Shown: positions 51,962-63,036 of the stretch, one piece after another
Layout: the number at the start of each line of letters is the position of its first letter
Position numbering within the stretch: position 1 is the stretch's first letter
Source: Pseudomonadota bacterium
GTDB taxonomy: Bacteria; Pseudomonadota; Gammaproteobacteria; Burkholderiales; Methylophilaceae
Direction of reading: 5' to 3'
DNA: 64,000 bases
Assembly: GCA_020053735.1 (NCBI GenBank)
Contig: JAGVMP010000011.1
Location: 186,001 to 250,000 of the forward strand
Translations under genes and position numbers: made by a program
Notes under the pieces: model-generated
Databases searched by the model: none
Told to the model about the DNA's origin: nothing
Seen by the model: the letters and a program-made list of their open reading frames with translations, nothing else

Positions 51962-52683
51962 ATTTTCAGCGTTATCAACAAGCATTTACTGCGCATATTC
52001 GTAATCCCAATGTGCACAAGAAACCGGTAGGCGTTGTGCCCGCACGCATGGCGGTGTATCGCAAGGCGGTATTAAATAATATCTTTGAATCCGTCTCGGT
52101 GTGTTTCCCAGTATGCCAAGCAGCTATTGGCAAACGCGCTTGGCGTGCGTTGCTTAAAGACTTTGTTAAAAATTACCCTGCGCAAAGCCCTATATTTAGA
52201 GAAATTCCACAGCAGTTTTTAGCGTTTTTAAACACACGAACATCACAGCCTGCTTTTTTTCCAGCGTTAGCGCATTACGAGTGGGTAGAGTTGGTAGTCA
52301 GTGCGCAGCCAACTGAGCCTGTTAAACTGAGTAAAAAGATGAACTTGCTCACAGAAAAGCCTGTGCTAGCGCCCGCACATAGGTTGCTGGAATATGACTT
52401 TGCCGTGCAAAAAATAGCTAAGGGTAAATTACCAAAAACAAATGAGAAAACTTATTTATTGGTGTTTAGAAATGCGAAATTTGAGGTGAAGTTTATTGAG
52501 ATAAACCCAACTACTTTTCAACTATTACAGCTGCTTGAAAAAAATGAGATGACTGGAGAACAGGCGTTGATAAGTCTTGCAGCGTCAATACAACACCCAA
52601 ATGTTGATGCTGTGATTGCTTTCGGCGCAGAAATTTTGAATGACTTGGCTAATCAACAAGCGATTATTGGCAGCACTTTATAA
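51955..52683 (+). CDS. DUF2063 RiPP partner protein (HvfC/BufC-like)
   Basis: A 242-residue protein with an N-terminal DUF2063 region (FQRYQQAFTAHIRNPNVHKKP, RMAVYRKAVLNNIFESVSVCFPV, FVKNYPAQSPIFREIPQQFLAFL) and a C-terminal winged-helix-like part (ATTFQLLQLLEKN-type segment TTFQLLQLLEKNEMTGEQAL). This is the usual partner of DUF692 enzymes and is thought to recognise the precursor. It is translationally coupled to the enzyme gene. No DoxX-like membrane gene (HvfD) follows. Confidence 0.9.
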   Translation: MLDFQRYQQAFTAHIRNPNVHKKPVGVVPARMAVYRKAVLNNIFESVSVCFPVCQAAIGKRAWRALLKDFVKNYPAQSPIFREIPQQFLAFLNTRTSQPAFFPALAHYEWVELVVSAQPTEPVKLSKKMNLLTEKPVLAPAHRLLEYDFAVQKIAKGKLPKTNEKTYLLVFRNAKFEVKFIEINPTTFQLLQLLEKNEMTGEQALISLAASIQHPNVDAVIAFGAEILNDLANQQAIIGSTL

Positions 52684-52748
52684 CAGGACTATATAAGCAG
52701 TACTTTATAAGAGGTACTATATAAAACGCTACGCTATGAGCAAAAATA

Positions 52749-52901
52749 TATGGTCTACGAGGCAATGCCCCAGGGCACCCTCTCTCAAACTCACTTCATG
52801 AGTTTGATTCACCTTGTATCCGTGCGGACTTCACGCATGAATAACCAGCTTTAGCTGGTATATTCTGCGGGGACGACCCTTGCGGTTGCAGGCAGACCAT
52901 A
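52749..52901. repeat. Structured intergenic repeat, copy B
   Basis: An 8-bp outer stem (TATGGTCT 52749-52756, AGACCATA 52894-52901) encloses CAAACTCA-CTTCA-TGAGTTTG (52786-52806), GAATAACCAGC-TTTA-GCTGGTATATTC (52839-52865) and CGACC-CTTGC-GGTTG (52874-52888). The last two match copy A near 22000 in loop and stem plan with changed, still pairing, stem bases. It fills the gap between the RiPP operon and the DUF1289 gene. Confidence 0.65.
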
Positions 52902-52910
52902 AAGAAGCAC

Positions 52911-53093
52911 TTAATTAAACTGCTGCGATTCGCGTTCGCTAGCTAAATCAACCACGGCCTGTTTTTGTGCGTTGCCTAAATCCCACCACTGTTGGATTTC
53001 ATCCATGGTGCGATAACAGCCCAAGCATAAGCCCGTGCTGTCATCCATACTACACACGCCAATACACGGCGATTGAACTTCTGCTTCTACCAT
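52911..53093 (-). CDS. DUF1289 small cysteine-rich protein
   Basis: A 60-residue protein with SPCIGVCSMDDSTGLCLGCYRTMDEI, the Cys pattern (C-x3-C ... C-x2-C) of DUF1289, probably a metal or Fe-S site. The C-terminal EIQQWWDLGNAQKQAV is also typical. It lies 17 bp downstream of secA on the same strand. Function unknown. Confidence 0.9.
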   Translation of the reverse strand: MVEAEVQSPCIGVCSMDDSTGLCLGCYRTMDEIQQWWDLGNAQKQAVVDLASERESQQFN

Positions 53094-53110
53094 GGCTTTT
53101 ACTTGTTAGC

Positions 53111-55849
53111 TTAACTTAAACTACCGTGGCATTGTTTGTATTTTTTGCCACTGCCACAAGGACAAGGGTCATTACGGCCTACTTTCACCCCATCACGAAC
53201 CACTGGTTGACCATTGGCCAATTGCGCAGCTTCCTCTGCACTGAATTCGCCTTGCGGGTTAGCCAATGCTTCTTCAAAATCAGCATGTTGATATTGCACA
53301 TTGGCGACATTCGCTGCTGGCTCCACTGGCTCAACGTCTTCGTGTGTGCGCACTTGCACCAACATGGTGATTTTCGTGACTTCGGCTTTCACTGTATTTA
53401 ACAAACTTTCAAACAATTGAAACGCCTCGCGCTTGTATTCTTGCTTAGGATTTTTTTGCGCATAAGAACGCAAATGAATGCCTTGGCGCAAATGATCCAA
53501 CGCAGCTAAGTGCTCGCGCCAGTGCATATCAATACTTTGCAACATGACTGAGCGCTCGAATTGGCGCATGGTGCTGGCACTAGCCAACGCTTCTTTTGCC
53601 GCGTAGGATTGATCTGCAGCTTCAAAAATACGCTCACGCAAGGTTTCTTCATGCAAATCTGGATTTTCCTCCAGCATTTTTTGCAGCGGTAAATCTAGAC
53701 CCGCTTCTTCTATCAGCTCTTTTTCTAACGCAGCAATGTCCCACTGTTCTTCCACACTGCCTGGTGGAACATGCGTGGCAATTAAACTGCTGAGCGTATC
53801 AGTTCGCATAGCACTAATGGTGTCAGCAATATCAGTGGCTTCTAATAATTCGTTGCGTTGCTCGTAAATCACTTTCCGCTGGTCGTTAGAAACATCGTCA
53901 AACTCTAACAATTGCTTACGAATATCAAAATTGCGGCCTTCTACTTTGCGTTGCGCGTTTTCAATTGCACGACTCACCATGGCGTGCTCAATCGCTTCGC
54001 CTTCTGGCATTTTCAAGCGTTCCATAATGGCAGAGACCCGATCGCCCGAGAAAATACGCAATAATTGGTCATCTAAACCCAAGTAAAAACGGCTAGAGCC
54101 AGGGTCGCCTTGGCGGCCAGAACGGCCACGCAATTGGTTATCGACCCGACGTGACTCATGCCGCTCGGTGCCGATAATGTGCAAGCCACCTGCGGTCAGC
54201 ACGGCATCGTGGCGTTTTTGCCAATCCGCTTTTATTTGTACTGTTTTGGCCTCTTTTTCTGCATCACTTAAACCAGCATCGCCACGAACCGCATGGAGAC
54301 TGGCCTCTACATTGCCACCTAATACAATATCAGTACCACGGCCTGCCATGTTAGTAGCAATGGTAATCGCACCCGGTTGGCCTGCCTCTGCAATAATATG
54401 CGCTTCGCGCTCATGTTGTTTGGCATTTAAAACTTCATGTTTTAAGTTGGCCTTGTTGAGAAAACTTGAAATGATTTCAGAGTTTTCAATCGAAGTCGTG
54501 CCCACCAATACTGGCTGACCAATAGCTTGGCATTGTTTAATATCTTCAATCACCGCGTTATATTTTTCGGCTGAGGTGCGATACACCTTATCCATGGCGT
54601 CTTTACGAATTTTTGGACGATGCGTCGGAATCACCACTGTCTCTAAACCGTAAATTTGGTTAAATTCATAAGCTTCGGTATCAGCCGTACCGGTCATACC
54701 GCTGAGTGTTTGATACATGCGGAAGTAATTTTGGAAAGTAATCGAGGCCAGCGTTTGATTCTCTTTTTGAATCGCCACACCCTCTTTAGCTTCTACGGCT
54801 TGGTGCAAGCCATCAGACCAGCGGCGGCCCGGCATTTTGCGACCAGAGAATTCATCCACAATCACAATATCGCCGTTATCAATCACATAGTGCTGGTCTT
54901 TCTTAAATAGATTTTGTGCGCGCAGTGACGCATATAAATGATGCACCAAGGTAATGTTGGCTGGGTCATACAAGCTAGAACCTTCAGGTAACAAGCCAGA
55001 GCTAGCTAGAATTTCTTCAGCGCGCTCGTGGCCGGTTTCACTCATGGTCACCGTTTGCGCCTTTTCATCCACCCAAAAATCGCCTTCGCCTGTTTCTTCT
55101 TTTTGGGCGCTTAATTGCAAGGCGACTGCGTTAATTTGGTTGTATAAATCAATGCTATGTTCGGCTTGGCCAGAAATAATCAGCGGCGTACGTGCCTCAT
55201 CAATTAAAATCGAGTCAACTTCATCTACCAGTGCGAAAGTAAGTTTGCGCTGTACACGCTCCTCGGCGGTAAACACCATATTGTCGCGCAAATAATCAAA
55301 ACCAAACTCATTATTGGTACCGTAAGTAATATCTGCCGCATAGGCCAACTGTTTGGCATCATGCTGCATCTGCGACAAATTAATACCCACACTTAAACCT
55401 AAGAAGTTGTATAACTTGCCCATCCATTCAGCATCACGTTTGGCTAAGTAGTCATTTACCGTCACCAGATGCGCACCTTGGCCAGTCAGCGCATTTAAAT
55501 ATAACGGCAAAGTAGCCACTAGAGTTTTACCTTCGCCAGTGCCCATCTCGGCAATTTTTCCGCCATTAATCACCATGCCACCAATCAGCTGCACATCAAA
55601 GTGGCGCATACCCAGTGCACGCACGCTACCTTCACGCACCACTGCAAACGCCTCTGGCAATAGCTTTTCTAAACTTTCTCCAGCAGTAAAACGCTGTTTA
55701 AACTCTTCTGTTTTAGCACGCAATGCCTCATCAGATAAGGCTTGCATGGCAGGCTCTAGCGCATTAATTTCTTTTACTTTTTGACCATACTGCTTGACTA
55801 GCCTGTCATTACGACTACCTAAAAATTTTCTGAACAACGTGGATAACAT
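53111..55849 (-). CDS. secA: Protein translocase ATPase SecA
   Basis: A 912-residue motor of the Sec export pathway, full length. Walker [16 protein letters not shown] (near residue 103), Walker B with [17 protein letters not shown], motif VI region [22 protein letters not shown], and the C-terminal zinc site [14 protein letters not shown]. The start [16 protein letters not shown] is standard. It is encoded downstream of the M23 peptidase gene on the same strand with about 200 bp between. Confidence 0.98.
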   Translation of the reverse strand: MLSTLFRKFLGSRNDRLVKQYGQKVKEINALEPAMQALSDEALRAKTEEFKQRFTAGESLEKLLPEAFAVVREGSVRALGMRHFDVQLIGGMVINGGKIAEMGTGEGKTLVATLPLYLNALTGQGAHLVTVNDYLAKRDAEWMGKLYNFLGLSVGINLSQMQHDAKQLAYAADITYGTNNEFGFDYLRDNMVFTAEERVQRKLTFALVDEVDSILIDEARTPLIISGQAEHSIDLYNQINAVALQLSAQKEETGEGDFWVDEKAQTVTMSETGHERAEEILASSGLLPEGSSLYDPANITLVHHLYASLRAQNLFKKDQHYVIDNGDIVIVDEFSGRKMPGRRWSDGLHQAVEAKEGVAIQKENQTLASITFQNYFRMYQTLSGMTGTADTEAYEFNQIYGLETVVIPTHRPKIRKDAMDKVYRTSAEKYNAVIEDIKQCQAIGQPVLVGTTSIENSEIISSFLNKANLKHEVLNAKQHEREAHIIAEAGQPGAITIATNMAGRGTDIVLGGNVEASLHAVRGDAGLSDAEKEAKTVQIKADWQKRHDAVLTAGGLHIIGTERHESRRVDNQLRGRSGRQGDPGSSRFYLGLDDQLLRIFSGDRVSAIMERLKMPEGEAIEHAMVSRAIENAQRKVEGRNFDIRKQLLEFDDVSNDQRKVIYEQRNELLEATDIADTISAMRTDTLSSLIATHVPPGSVEEQWDIAALEKELIEEAGLDLPLQKMLEENPDLHEETLRERIFEAADQSYAAKEALASASTMRQFERSVMLQSIDMHWREHLAALDHLRQGIHLRSYAQKNPKQEYKREAFQLFESLLNTVKAEVTKITMLVQVRTHEDVEPVEPAANVANVQYQHADFEEALANPQGEFSAEEAAQLANGQPVVRDGVKVGRNDPCPCGSGKKYKQCHGSLS

Positions 55850-56048
55850 GACAAGACACCGATTTTCCGAAACCTCGGAAACCTCTAATTAGATTGAATA
55901 AAAACTACTTTATATGGATTTAAGCACTGTATTTTAACTAAGCTCTGTGTTTTTTAACTTATGTTTTTAACTCAAGTATAGCTGGGGATTGAAATACCAA
56001 ATTCAAGACCGCTTTGCTACGGTTAGATGGGTTGCTATTAAAAAGTCA

Positions 56049-56948
56049 CTATCTTTTCAAATATTTACGTGGATCTAAAGCAGCGCCATTTAAACGGATT
56101 TCGTAGTGCAAATGCGGCCCTGTAGAGCGGCCCGTACTACCCACCTCTGCTACGATTTGACCTTTAGTTACACGCTCGCCCACCTTCACTAATATTTTTG
56201 AAGTATGCGCATAACGTGTCTCTAACCCTGCGCCATGCTCAATTTTCACTAGTTTACCATAAGCACCACTTTGTTCAGCAGCTGACACTATGCCATCTGC
56301 CGCGGCGCGTATAGGTGTGCCTGTATTGGCAGTAAAATCTAAGCCTTCGTGAAATGCTTTGTTGCCATTAAAAGGATCGATACGCCAGCCATAACTAGAT
56401 GAATTGTAGGCGGCACTAATGGGGTTGCTATTGGGCAGCATATCTTTAAGCACACTTTGCTGCAAAATTTTTGCCTCAATGCTGCTAAGCGATTCATCAC
56501 GTGCATCCACTGCTTTTGTCAGCTCTAGAATGGCCGCTTGCAAATCTGGCTCGGTCATCGGATGCGCATTCACCAAAGGCCCGCCTCGATTAACCGGCAG
56601 CAAACTATCAGTTTTTTGATTCGACTTTTTGCCAGATGCCTTATCTTTCTCACCGGCAATTTTAGCCAAGCGCTCGCTTTGCGCGTCAAGACGCATCATA
56701 CGCGCTTGTAACTCGCCTAACGCTTTAGCATAAGCATCTAAATGCACTTGCGATGAAATAATGGAGCTTTTTAAATGCGGCGGCAGTAAGGCTTTTACGC
56801 CCTGCTCTTTAATAATGTTTTGTGGTGTAATAAATAGTAGCGTTAACAACACCGGCACCAGAACCAAAGCGGCCAGTAGCATACCTGCCTGCATCACAGA
56901 CAGGCTTTTGGCTTTTGCCATTTTGTTAGACACCAAAATTATATTCAT
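56049..56948 (-). CDS. M23 family peptidase (LytM domain)
   Basis: A 299-residue protein. An N-terminal membrane anchor (VMQAGMLLAALVLVPVLLTLLFI), a coiled-coil region (about 65-100), and a C-terminal M23 domain with the zinc motifs FHEGLDFTANTGTPI (H-x3-D) and TGPHLHYEI (H-x-H). It should cut peptidoglycan cross-bridges or activate amidases. The start is ATG 56948 or ATG 56921. The M23-secA order is common in betaproteobacteria. Confidence 0.92.
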   Translation of the reverse strand: MNIILVSNKMAKAKSLSVMQAGMLLAALVLVPVLLTLLFITPQNIIKEQGVKALLPPHLKSSIISSQVHLDAYAKALGELQARMMRLDAQSERLAKIAGEKDKASGKKSNQKTDSLLPVNRGGPLVNAHPMTEPDLQAAILELTKAVDARDESLSSIEAKILQQSVLKDMLPNSNPISAAYNSSSYGWRIDPFNGNKAFHEGLDFTANTGTPIRAAADGIVSAAEQSGAYGKLVKIEHGAGLETRYAHTSKILVKVGERVTKGQIVAEVGSTGRSTGPHLHYEIRLNGAALDPRKYLKR

Positions 56949-57010
56949 AGAATAATATTCATAATTTTTAATTTACTATTTATATACAACAGCCTTATAT
57001 ACAATAAGTC

Positions 57011-57469
57011 ATGCGTAAAATTAATACTTTATTTGCAGCCAATCACCAATTAGAGGCGCTGGCAAAAAACGTGCAAGCACATCAATACTTGCAACAACTT
57101 TGGCAAGCAGCTGCACCTAAGATATTAGCGGAAGCCAGCAATGTTAGCAGCCTCAATAATAAGGTACTCACAGTTTACGCAGATAGTGCAATTGTAGCCA
57201 ATAAAATCAAGCTAACCCACGCTAGCTTATTGACGCAATTGGAAAATTTGCAAAAAAACAACCCGAAATTTAAGGAATGTAAAGTTACTGCAATTGTGGT
57301 GAAAGTGCAAGTGAAATCTCACCCAAAAACCATTATTAAAACGCCACGCACACTATCAAGCAATGCAGCCAACAGCCTTACAATATTCGCACAAAACTTG
57401 TTGGTTAAAAACAAGGGCCAATCGCCACTGGCGACGAAATTAAAACTGCTTGCCAGCAAAACAAAATAG
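57011..57469 (+). CDS. DciA-like (DUF721) protein
   Basis: A 152-residue protein: LEALAKNVQAHQYLQQLWQAAAP, KVLTVYADSAIVANKIKLTHASLL and KECKVTAIVVKVQ are the conserved KH-like core of DUF721. DciA proteins load the replicative helicase DnaB where DnaC is absent. The match is reasonable but low in key residues, so the specific role is inferred. It is divergent from the M23 peptidase gene. Confidence 0.75.
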   Translation: MRKINTLFAANHQLEALAKNVQAHQYLQQLWQAAAPKILAEASNVSSLNNKVLTVYADSAIVANKIKLTHASLLTQLENLQKNNPKFKECKVTAIVVKVQVKSHPKTIIKTPRTLSSNAANSLTIFAQNLLVKNKGQSPLATKLKLLASKTK

Positions 57470-57618
57470 CGTCAGATTTTTAGCTAGATTCAACTGGCTT
57501 GTAGTTAACTAGCTTACTGTGCAGTTTTGCTACGCCATCTCCCTTTAAAAAAATTGGAATATTTAATCATTGCTGGCTAATATTAGCAGCATATTTTTGC
57601 TTGTTTCCATGGCAAAAA

Positions 57619-57680
57619 TGTAACAAGCTAAGTGGTTGTGACAACACATTATTAGTGCCATAATGCGCTTGCTTGTTACA
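57619..57680 (+). promoter_or_regulatory. Promoter of hppA inside a 10-bp inverted repeat
   Basis: TTGTGA (57636-57641), a 17-bp spacer and CATAAT (57659-57664) form a good sigma-70 promoter. It is framed by TGTAACAAGC (57619-57628) and GCTTGTTACA (57671-57680), a perfect 10-bp inverted repeat that could be a repressor site. Confidence 0.55.
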
Positions 57681-57768
57681 AAAACTTACAATTTTTTAAC
57701 ATCATTTTATGTCGTTTTTCACTTCGCTTTGGTTTCAGATTTATAAATAATATAGATAGGGAGAAGTC

Positions 57769-59799
57769 ATGTCAGTAGCACTAATGATTGCCATTGCTGC
57801 CGCAGTACTAGCAGTGCTTTATGGCGTAGTAATGAGTAAATGGATTACCAATTTGCCAGCTGGAAATGCGCGCATGCAAGAAATTGCCGGCGCAATTCAA
57901 CAAGGTGCGGCAGCTTATTTAGCACGTCAATATAAAACCATTGCCATTGTGGGCGTGGTGTTAGCAATCTTAGTCGCTTACTTTTTAGGCACAACCACTG
58001 CGATCGGTTTTGTAGTCGGCGCTGTATTATCTGGTGCTTGCGGTTTTATTGGCATGAATGTCTCAGTGAAAGCCAACGTGCGTACTGCGCAGGCCGCCAC
58101 TAACGGCATTGCGCCTGCATTTGATGTGGCTTTTAAAGGCGGCGCGGTAACAGGCATGTTGGTAGTGGGCTTAGGCTTACTTGGCGTGGCTGGCTTTTAC
58201 TGGTTTTTAGGCGCAGAAAACGCCACCAACCTTGACCCACTCATTGGTTTAGCATTTGGCTCATCTCTTATTTCTATCTTTGCGCGTTTAGGCGGCGGCA
58301 TTTTTACCAAAGGTGCCGACGTTGGCGCAGACTTGGTAGGTAAAGTAGAAGCTGGGATTCCAGAAGATGACCCGCGTAACCCTGCAGTGATTGCCGACAA
58401 CGTAGGTGATAACGTAGGTGACTGCGCAGGTATGGCGGCTGACTTATTTGAAACCTATGCGGTTACTTTAATTGCCACCATGGTGCTTGGTGGCTTGTTG
58501 ATTACAAACGCTGGCGCAAATGGTGTTATTTACCCACTCATGCTGGGAGCGGTTTCTATCGTTGCTTCTATCATTGGCTGTTTCTTTGTTAAAGCCTCTC
58601 CAGGCATGAAAAACGTGATGCCCGCTTTGTACAAAGGCTTGGCAGTTGCAGGTGTGCTATCACTGATCGCATTCTACTTTGTCACCATGAAAATGTTCCC
58701 AGAAGGCTTAATGGCTGGCGATTTGGCGATTTCTGCCAACCAATTATTTGGTGCCTGTGCTGTAGGCTTGGTGTTAACTGCTGCCCTCGTGTGGATTACT
58801 GAGTATTACACTGGCACACAATACGCACCTGTTCAACATGTGGCACAAGCCTCTACTACGGGCCACGCAACCAACATCATTGCAGGGATTGGCATTTCAA
58901 TGAAATCAACCGCCTGGCCAGTACTTTCAGTATGCTTGGCTATTTGGACTTCATACCATTTGGGTGGTTTATATGGGATTGCTATTGCAGCGACTTCGAT
59001 GCTCAGTATGGCAGGCATTGTGGTGGCTTTAGATGCTTATGGCCCGATTACCGATAACGCTGGCGGCATTGCAGAAATGGCTGAATTGCCAAGCAGCGTG
59101 CGCGATGTCACTGACCCATTGGACGCAGTTGGCAACACCACGAAAGCGGTGACCAAAGGCTATGCCATTGGCTCTGCTGGCTTGGCTGCGTTAGTTTTAT
59201 TTGCTGATTACACGCACAAATTAGAAGGTGCTGGTATTGTAGCTAAGTTCGATTTAAGCGATCCGATGGTGATTATTGGTTTGTTTATTGGTGGTTTGAT
59301 TCCATTCTTGTTTGCTGCGATGGCAATGGAAGCAGTGGGTCGTGCAGCGGGTGCAGTGGTTGAAGAAGTGCGTCGTCAGTTCCGAGACATTAAAGGCATT
59401 ATGGAAGGTACTGCCAAACCAGAATACGGCAAAGCAGTTGATATGCTGACCACAGCAGCCATTAAAGAAATGATGATTCCATCACTATTACCAGTAGCCG
59501 TACCTATTGCAGTAGGCTTGTTATTGGGCCCTGTTGCACTTGGTGGCTTACTGATGGGGACGATTGTCACAGGTTTATTTGTAGCCATTTCAATGTGTAC
59601 AGGTGGTGGTGCTTGGGATAATGCCAAGAAATACATTGAAGATGGCAACCACGGCGGTAAAGGTTCAGACGCACATAAAGCGGCTGTGACTGGTGACACC
59701 GTGGGTGACCCATACAAAGATACCGCTGGTCCAGCGGTGAACCCACTGATTAAAATCATCAATATCGTGGCTTTGCTGATTGTTCCGCTATTGCACTAG
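57769..59799 (+). CDS. hppA: Membrane proton-translocating pyrophosphatase (K+-independent type)
   Basis: A 676-residue, about 16-helix membrane enzyme coupling PPi hydrolysis to H+ export. Signature motifs: [13 protein letters not shown], then [22 protein letters not shown], and near the C-terminus [21 protein letters not shown]. The segment [18 protein letters not shown] has Lys (and Thr three residues on) where K+-dependent enzymes have Ala, which marks the K+-independent H+-pump class. A strong GGGAG box precedes the ATG. Confidence 0.96.
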   Translation: MSVALMIAIAAAVLAVLYGVVMSKWITNLPAGNARMQEIAGAIQQGAAAYLARQYKTIAIVGVVLAILVAYFLGTTTAIGFVVGAVLSGACGFIGMNVSVKANVRTAQAATNGIAPAFDVAFKGGAVTGMLVVGLGLLGVAGFYWFLGAENATNLDPLIGLAFGSSLISIFARLGGGIFTKGADVGADLVGKVEAGIPEDDPRNPAVIADNVGDNVGDCAGMAADLFETYAVTLIATMVLGGLLITNAGANGVIYPLMLGAVSIVASIIGCFFVKASPGMKNVMPALYKGLAVAGVLSLIAFYFVTMKMFPEGLMAGDLAISANQLFGACAVGLVLTAALVWITEYYTGTQYAPVQHVAQASTTGHATNIIAGIGISMKSTAWPVLSVCLAIWTSYHLGGLYGIAIAATSMLSMAGIVVALDAYGPITDNAGGIAEMAELPSSVRDVTDPLDAVGNTTKAVTKGYAIGSAGLAALVLFADYTHKLEGAGIVAKFDLSDPMVIIGLFIGGLIPFLFAAMAMEAVGRAAGAVVEEVRRQFRDIKGIMEGTAKPEYGKAVDMLTTAAIKEMMIPSLLPVAVPIAVGLLLGPVALGGLLMGTIVTGLFVAISMCTGGGAWDNAKKYIEDGNHGGKGSDAHKAAVTGDTVGDPYKDTAGPAVNPLIKIINIVALLIVPLLH

Positions 59800-59818
59800 T
59801 TTAATACTTTAATAAAAA

Positions 59819-59854
59819 GGCGACCCAGAATTAAAACGCTGGGTCGCCTTTTTT
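59819..59854. terminator. Rho-independent terminator after hppA
   Basis: GGCGACCCAG-(10 nt)-CTGGGTCGCC-TTTTTT, a perfect 10-bp stem, between the convergent hppA and ppc genes. Confidence 0.94.
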
Positions 59855-59888
59855 AACCACTACATTCTGTTAAAAATAAATTCGCGCG

Positions 59889-62681
59889 TTAACCTGTATT
59901 CCTTAAACCAGCAGCTATCCCATTAATAGTTAGCTGTATCGCCAGCTTCAGTTTTTCATCTGTTTCGCCACCACGATAGCGTTTAATCAGCTCAACTTGC
60001 AAATGATTCAGGGGATCTAAATACGGTAGGCGATTACGAATAGAATATGCAAGCGTTGGGTTGCTAGTTAAGCGCTCACTACAGCCCTGCAGCAAATTTA
60101 AGGTCTGAGTCGTCAGCGCATACTCTGTCTCAATACGACTAAAAATGGTTTCTCTTAGCTGCTTATCTGTCACTAAATGCGCGTAATTCCGCGCCACCAC
60201 TAAATCTGTTTTTGCTAACACCATATCGACGTTAGCGATTAAGGTTTTAAACAATGGCCAAAAAGCTAGCATCTCTTGCAGAGTTTTGAGTCGGCTTTCG
60301 TAGAGGCTTTCATCCGCATACAAATAATGATGAATTGCGCTTCCCAAACCATACCAGCCTGGTAGCAACAATCGACACTGTCCCCATGAAAAGCCCCATG
60401 GAATCGCACGTAAATCTTCAATAAGACGCGTAGATTTTCTAGCGGCAGGCCTGCTACCGATATTGAGTTCAGCAATTTCAGAAATGGGTGTTGCACTAAA
60501 GAAATAGTCCGCAAACCCTGGTGTTTCGTAAACTAAACTGCGATAACTGGTCATTGCTGTGGTGGATAAATCTTCCATCACCGCCTCAAAGGCACGCCTT
60601 TTTGATATGCTCAATGTCGTTTCTGGCAATAGTGTGGCATCAATGGTGGCGGCAATCAGCGTTTCTAAATGTTGCCGCCCTACCTTAGGGTCGGCATATT
60701 TATTCGCGATAATTTCGCCTTGCTCTGTTAAGCGGATTTGTCCGTCTACCGTGCCATTAGGTTGCGCCATGATAGCTTGATAGGTTGGTCCACCACCACG
60801 GCCAACCGTGCCGCCACGCCCATGAAATAATCGTAACTTAATTTTAGCTTGATTAAATAGCTCAACCAACGATACCTCAGCTTTATACAGCTCCCAATTA
60901 GAAGTTAGAAAGCCGCCATCTTTGTTGCTATCTGAATAACCCAGCATGATTTCTTGCTCGTTACCTTGATTACGTAACACGTAGCGAATACCTAGCAGAC
61001 TTAACCATTGACCCATAATCATAGGGGCGTTGCGCAAATCGGCAATTGTTTCGAATAAGGGCACGATATTTAGCGCAAGCTGAATTTTTTGTGAGCCCCA
61101 AACGCCTTTCAGTAAACCTGTTTCTTTTTGTAACAACGCCACTTCTAATAAGTCAGAGAGTGTTTCAGTGTGCGAAATAATATATTGCTTCACTGTGCGG
61201 CTACCAAATTTTTTCTTAATTTCGCGCGCTTTATTCAGCACATCAATCTCACTGTGTACAAATTCAGAGTATTGTTGATATGGCGAGAATAAAAGACGTG
61301 GCTGCTTTAATTCATCTAGTAGAGTCTGAATTTTTTCTTCTTCAGTAAGCTCATCGTACTCAAAATCATAACCTGCTTTATTAAAAAGCTCTTTAATCAC
61401 GGCCTCATGCATATCGGATGATTGACGAATATCGACTGTGGCCAAGTGGAAGCCAAACGTTTCAATGGCTTTGGTCAGCTTGCCCAAGCGCGTATAAATC
61501 AGCGCCTCGCCACCAAATTCCTTCAGAGAATCCACCAACACATTTAACTGCGCCAGTAGCTCATCTGCACTAGTGTAAGGCATTGGTAAATTGCCAGAAT
61601 CGCGCAGCTCTAGCTGCGGCAATAGTTGCTTAGCAGTAGCAATTAATCTATCGTAAATACCATTTAGTGCTAACCGGTAAGGCTCATCCAACCGATGTGG
61701 TGACTGATCTAGCGACAAATTAGCTAATGCTAATACGGCTGGACTTACATTTACCAAACGGGTAGAGATTGAAAGTTCACGGCGCAGTACATCCAACTGC
61801 TTGATGTAAAACTTAAACGCGGTGGCACTTTGCATATCAACCGCTTGGGTTAATGTTGCACCGTTTACAAACGGGTTGCCATCGCGATCACCCCCTATCC
61901 AACTGCCCATATGCAAAAAACTGGGCAATTGAAATGGTTTTTCTAGCTCAGCTGCGTACTGTTTATTTAAATCACGCTCTAACTCTTGCAGAATCTCTGG
62001 AATCACATTTAAAAATGTGGCCTCGTAATAACTAAGTGCATTCTCAATTTCATTCACCACGGTGAGTTTTGAATAACGCACAATTCGCGTTTGCCACAGT
62101 GAACAAATTGCGCCTTGTATCAGCAAATCATTTTGCTCTAACTCTCGTTTTGAGATTAGATTGGCACGCTCTGCCAATAAAAAAGAGAGTTTATGCTCAA
62201 TATCTAAAATGCTTTTGCGCTGCACCTCCGTCGGGTGCGCAGTTAATACGGGAGAGACTAACGCATCTTTAAAAAATGCTTCTACCGTGGACAATGGTAA
62301 TGCTTGGCGCACAATTTCATTGACTGAATACGCAAGCATACCAGGTGCTAATTGGTCTTCATTTAAACGAGTTTGCTGACGGGCAAATAAGTCTTCTGCA
62401 ATATTCACCAAATGTTTAAAATAACTAAATGCACGCACTACCGAAATAGTTTGTTGCGGCGATAAATTCTTAAGTAGTTTTTCTAGCGCTAATGTGGCTT
62501 TTTGATCATTTTCGCGATGAAACTTAACGGCTACCTGACGAATATTTTCAATTAATTCATAAGTGGCTTGGCCATCTTTAGCCAAAATGGTTTCACCCAG
62601 CACTCTGCCTAAATAACGAATATTATTTTTTAAGCCATTGTTTTGTGTATTTAATGCCAATGAAGGTTGTGTATCACTCAT
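59889..62681 (-). CDS. ppc: Phosphoenolpyruvate carboxylase
   Basis: A 930-residue enzyme forming oxaloacetate from PEP and bicarbonate. Catalytic His in LTAHPTEVQRKSI (near residue 150), the Gly-rich GYSDSNKDGGFLTSN, the PEP-binding FHGRGGTVGRGGGPTY, and the conserved C-terminus GIAAGLRNTG with the allosteric tail. Full length. In a methylotroph it would replenish the C4 pool, although serine- or RuMP-cycle use cannot be told from this gene alone. Confidence 0.97.
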   Translation of the reverse strand: MSDTQPSLALNTQNNGLKNNIRYLGRVLGETILAKDGQATYELIENIRQVAVKFHRENDQKATLALEKLLKNLSPQQTISVVRAFSYFKHLVNIAEDLFARQQTRLNEDQLAPGMLAYSVNEIVRQALPLSTVEAFFKDALVSPVLTAHPTEVQRKSILDIEHKLSFLLAERANLISKRELEQNDLLIQGAICSLWQTRIVRYSKLTVVNEIENALSYYEATFLNVIPEILQELERDLNKQYAAELEKPFQLPSFLHMGSWIGGDRDGNPFVNGATLTQAVDMQSATAFKFYIKQLDVLRRELSISTRLVNVSPAVLALANLSLDQSPHRLDEPYRLALNGIYDRLIATAKQLLPQLELRDSGNLPMPYTSADELLAQLNVLVDSLKEFGGEALIYTRLGKLTKAIETFGFHLATVDIRQSSDMHEAVIKELFNKAGYDFEYDELTEEEKIQTLLDELKQPRLLFSPYQQYSEFVHSEIDVLNKAREIKKKFGSRTVKQYIISHTETLSDLLEVALLQKETGLLKGVWGSQKIQLALNIVPLFETIADLRNAPMIMGQWLSLLGIRYVLRNQGNEQEIMLGYSDSNKDGGFLTSNWELYKAEVSLVELFNQAKIKLRLFHGRGGTVGRGGGPTYQAIMAQPNGTVDGQIRLTEQGEIIANKYADPKVGRQHLETLIAATIDATLLPETTLSISKRRAFEAVMEDLSTTAMTSYRSLVYETPGFADYFFSATPISEIAELNIGSRPAARKSTRLIEDLRAIPWGFSWGQCRLLLPGWYGLGSAIHHYLYADESLYESRLKTLQEMLAFWPLFKTLIANVDMVLAKTDLVVARNYAHLVTDKQLRETIFSRIETEYALTTQTLNLLQGCSERLTSNPTLAYSIRNRLPYLDPLNHLQVELIKRYRGGETDEKLKLAIQLTINGIAAGLRNTG

Positions 62682-62892
62682 GGTTGTTTTATAGGGCTGT
62701 CATATCTAGTTACTATCAATATAAGCAACAATTGCACCATGCATTAACCCTAGCATGCGGCCATTTTTTATTAATTAATATCAATTTAAACAATTAGTTA
62801 TAAGAAATTAAAAAATATGCTTTTATAAACGCACGAATAATGTGCAATCTTATTTATTGTTGAGATGTTTGAGTGCAAATCCTAAGGCGTAA

Positions 62893-62917
62893 AAAAAGCA
62901 GCCTAAAGCTGCTTTTT
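62893..62917. terminator. Bidirectional hairpin terminator between ppc and ppa
   Basis: AAAAAGCAGC-CTAAA-GCTGCTTTTT, a perfect 10-bp stem with T-run. It lies 120 bp beyond the ppa stop, reading leftwards, so it suits ppa. Confidence 0.88.
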
Positions 62918-62958
62918 ATTGTGATTAATGATGCACGATTTGTATATAATCAATCTAA

Positions 62959-62997
62959 TACCTCTGAAAGCCAATATCTATAAGGCTTGCAGAGCAT
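62959..62997. repeat. 39-bp hairpin repeat, copy 2
   Basis: CTCTGAAAGCC (62962-62972), an 11-nt loop, then GGCTTGCAGAG (62984-62994) plus CAT, with one mismatch in the stem. Its loop (AATATCTATAA) matches the reverse complement of the loop of copy 1 (AATACCCATAA) at 8-9 of 11 positions, so the copies are homologous and inverted in orientation. Together with the terminator at 62893 this is what the 355-bp ppc-ppa gap holds. Confidence 0.7.
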
Positions 62998-63036
62998 CAT
63001 TTTTCTCTCGGTAGTGATTTAAGGCTGAAACAGGCT

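Noticed and set aside
59376-59762. 128-residue minus-strand frame inside hppA
   Set aside because: Shadow of the well-conserved hppA reading frame; no recognised motif or ribosome binding site.
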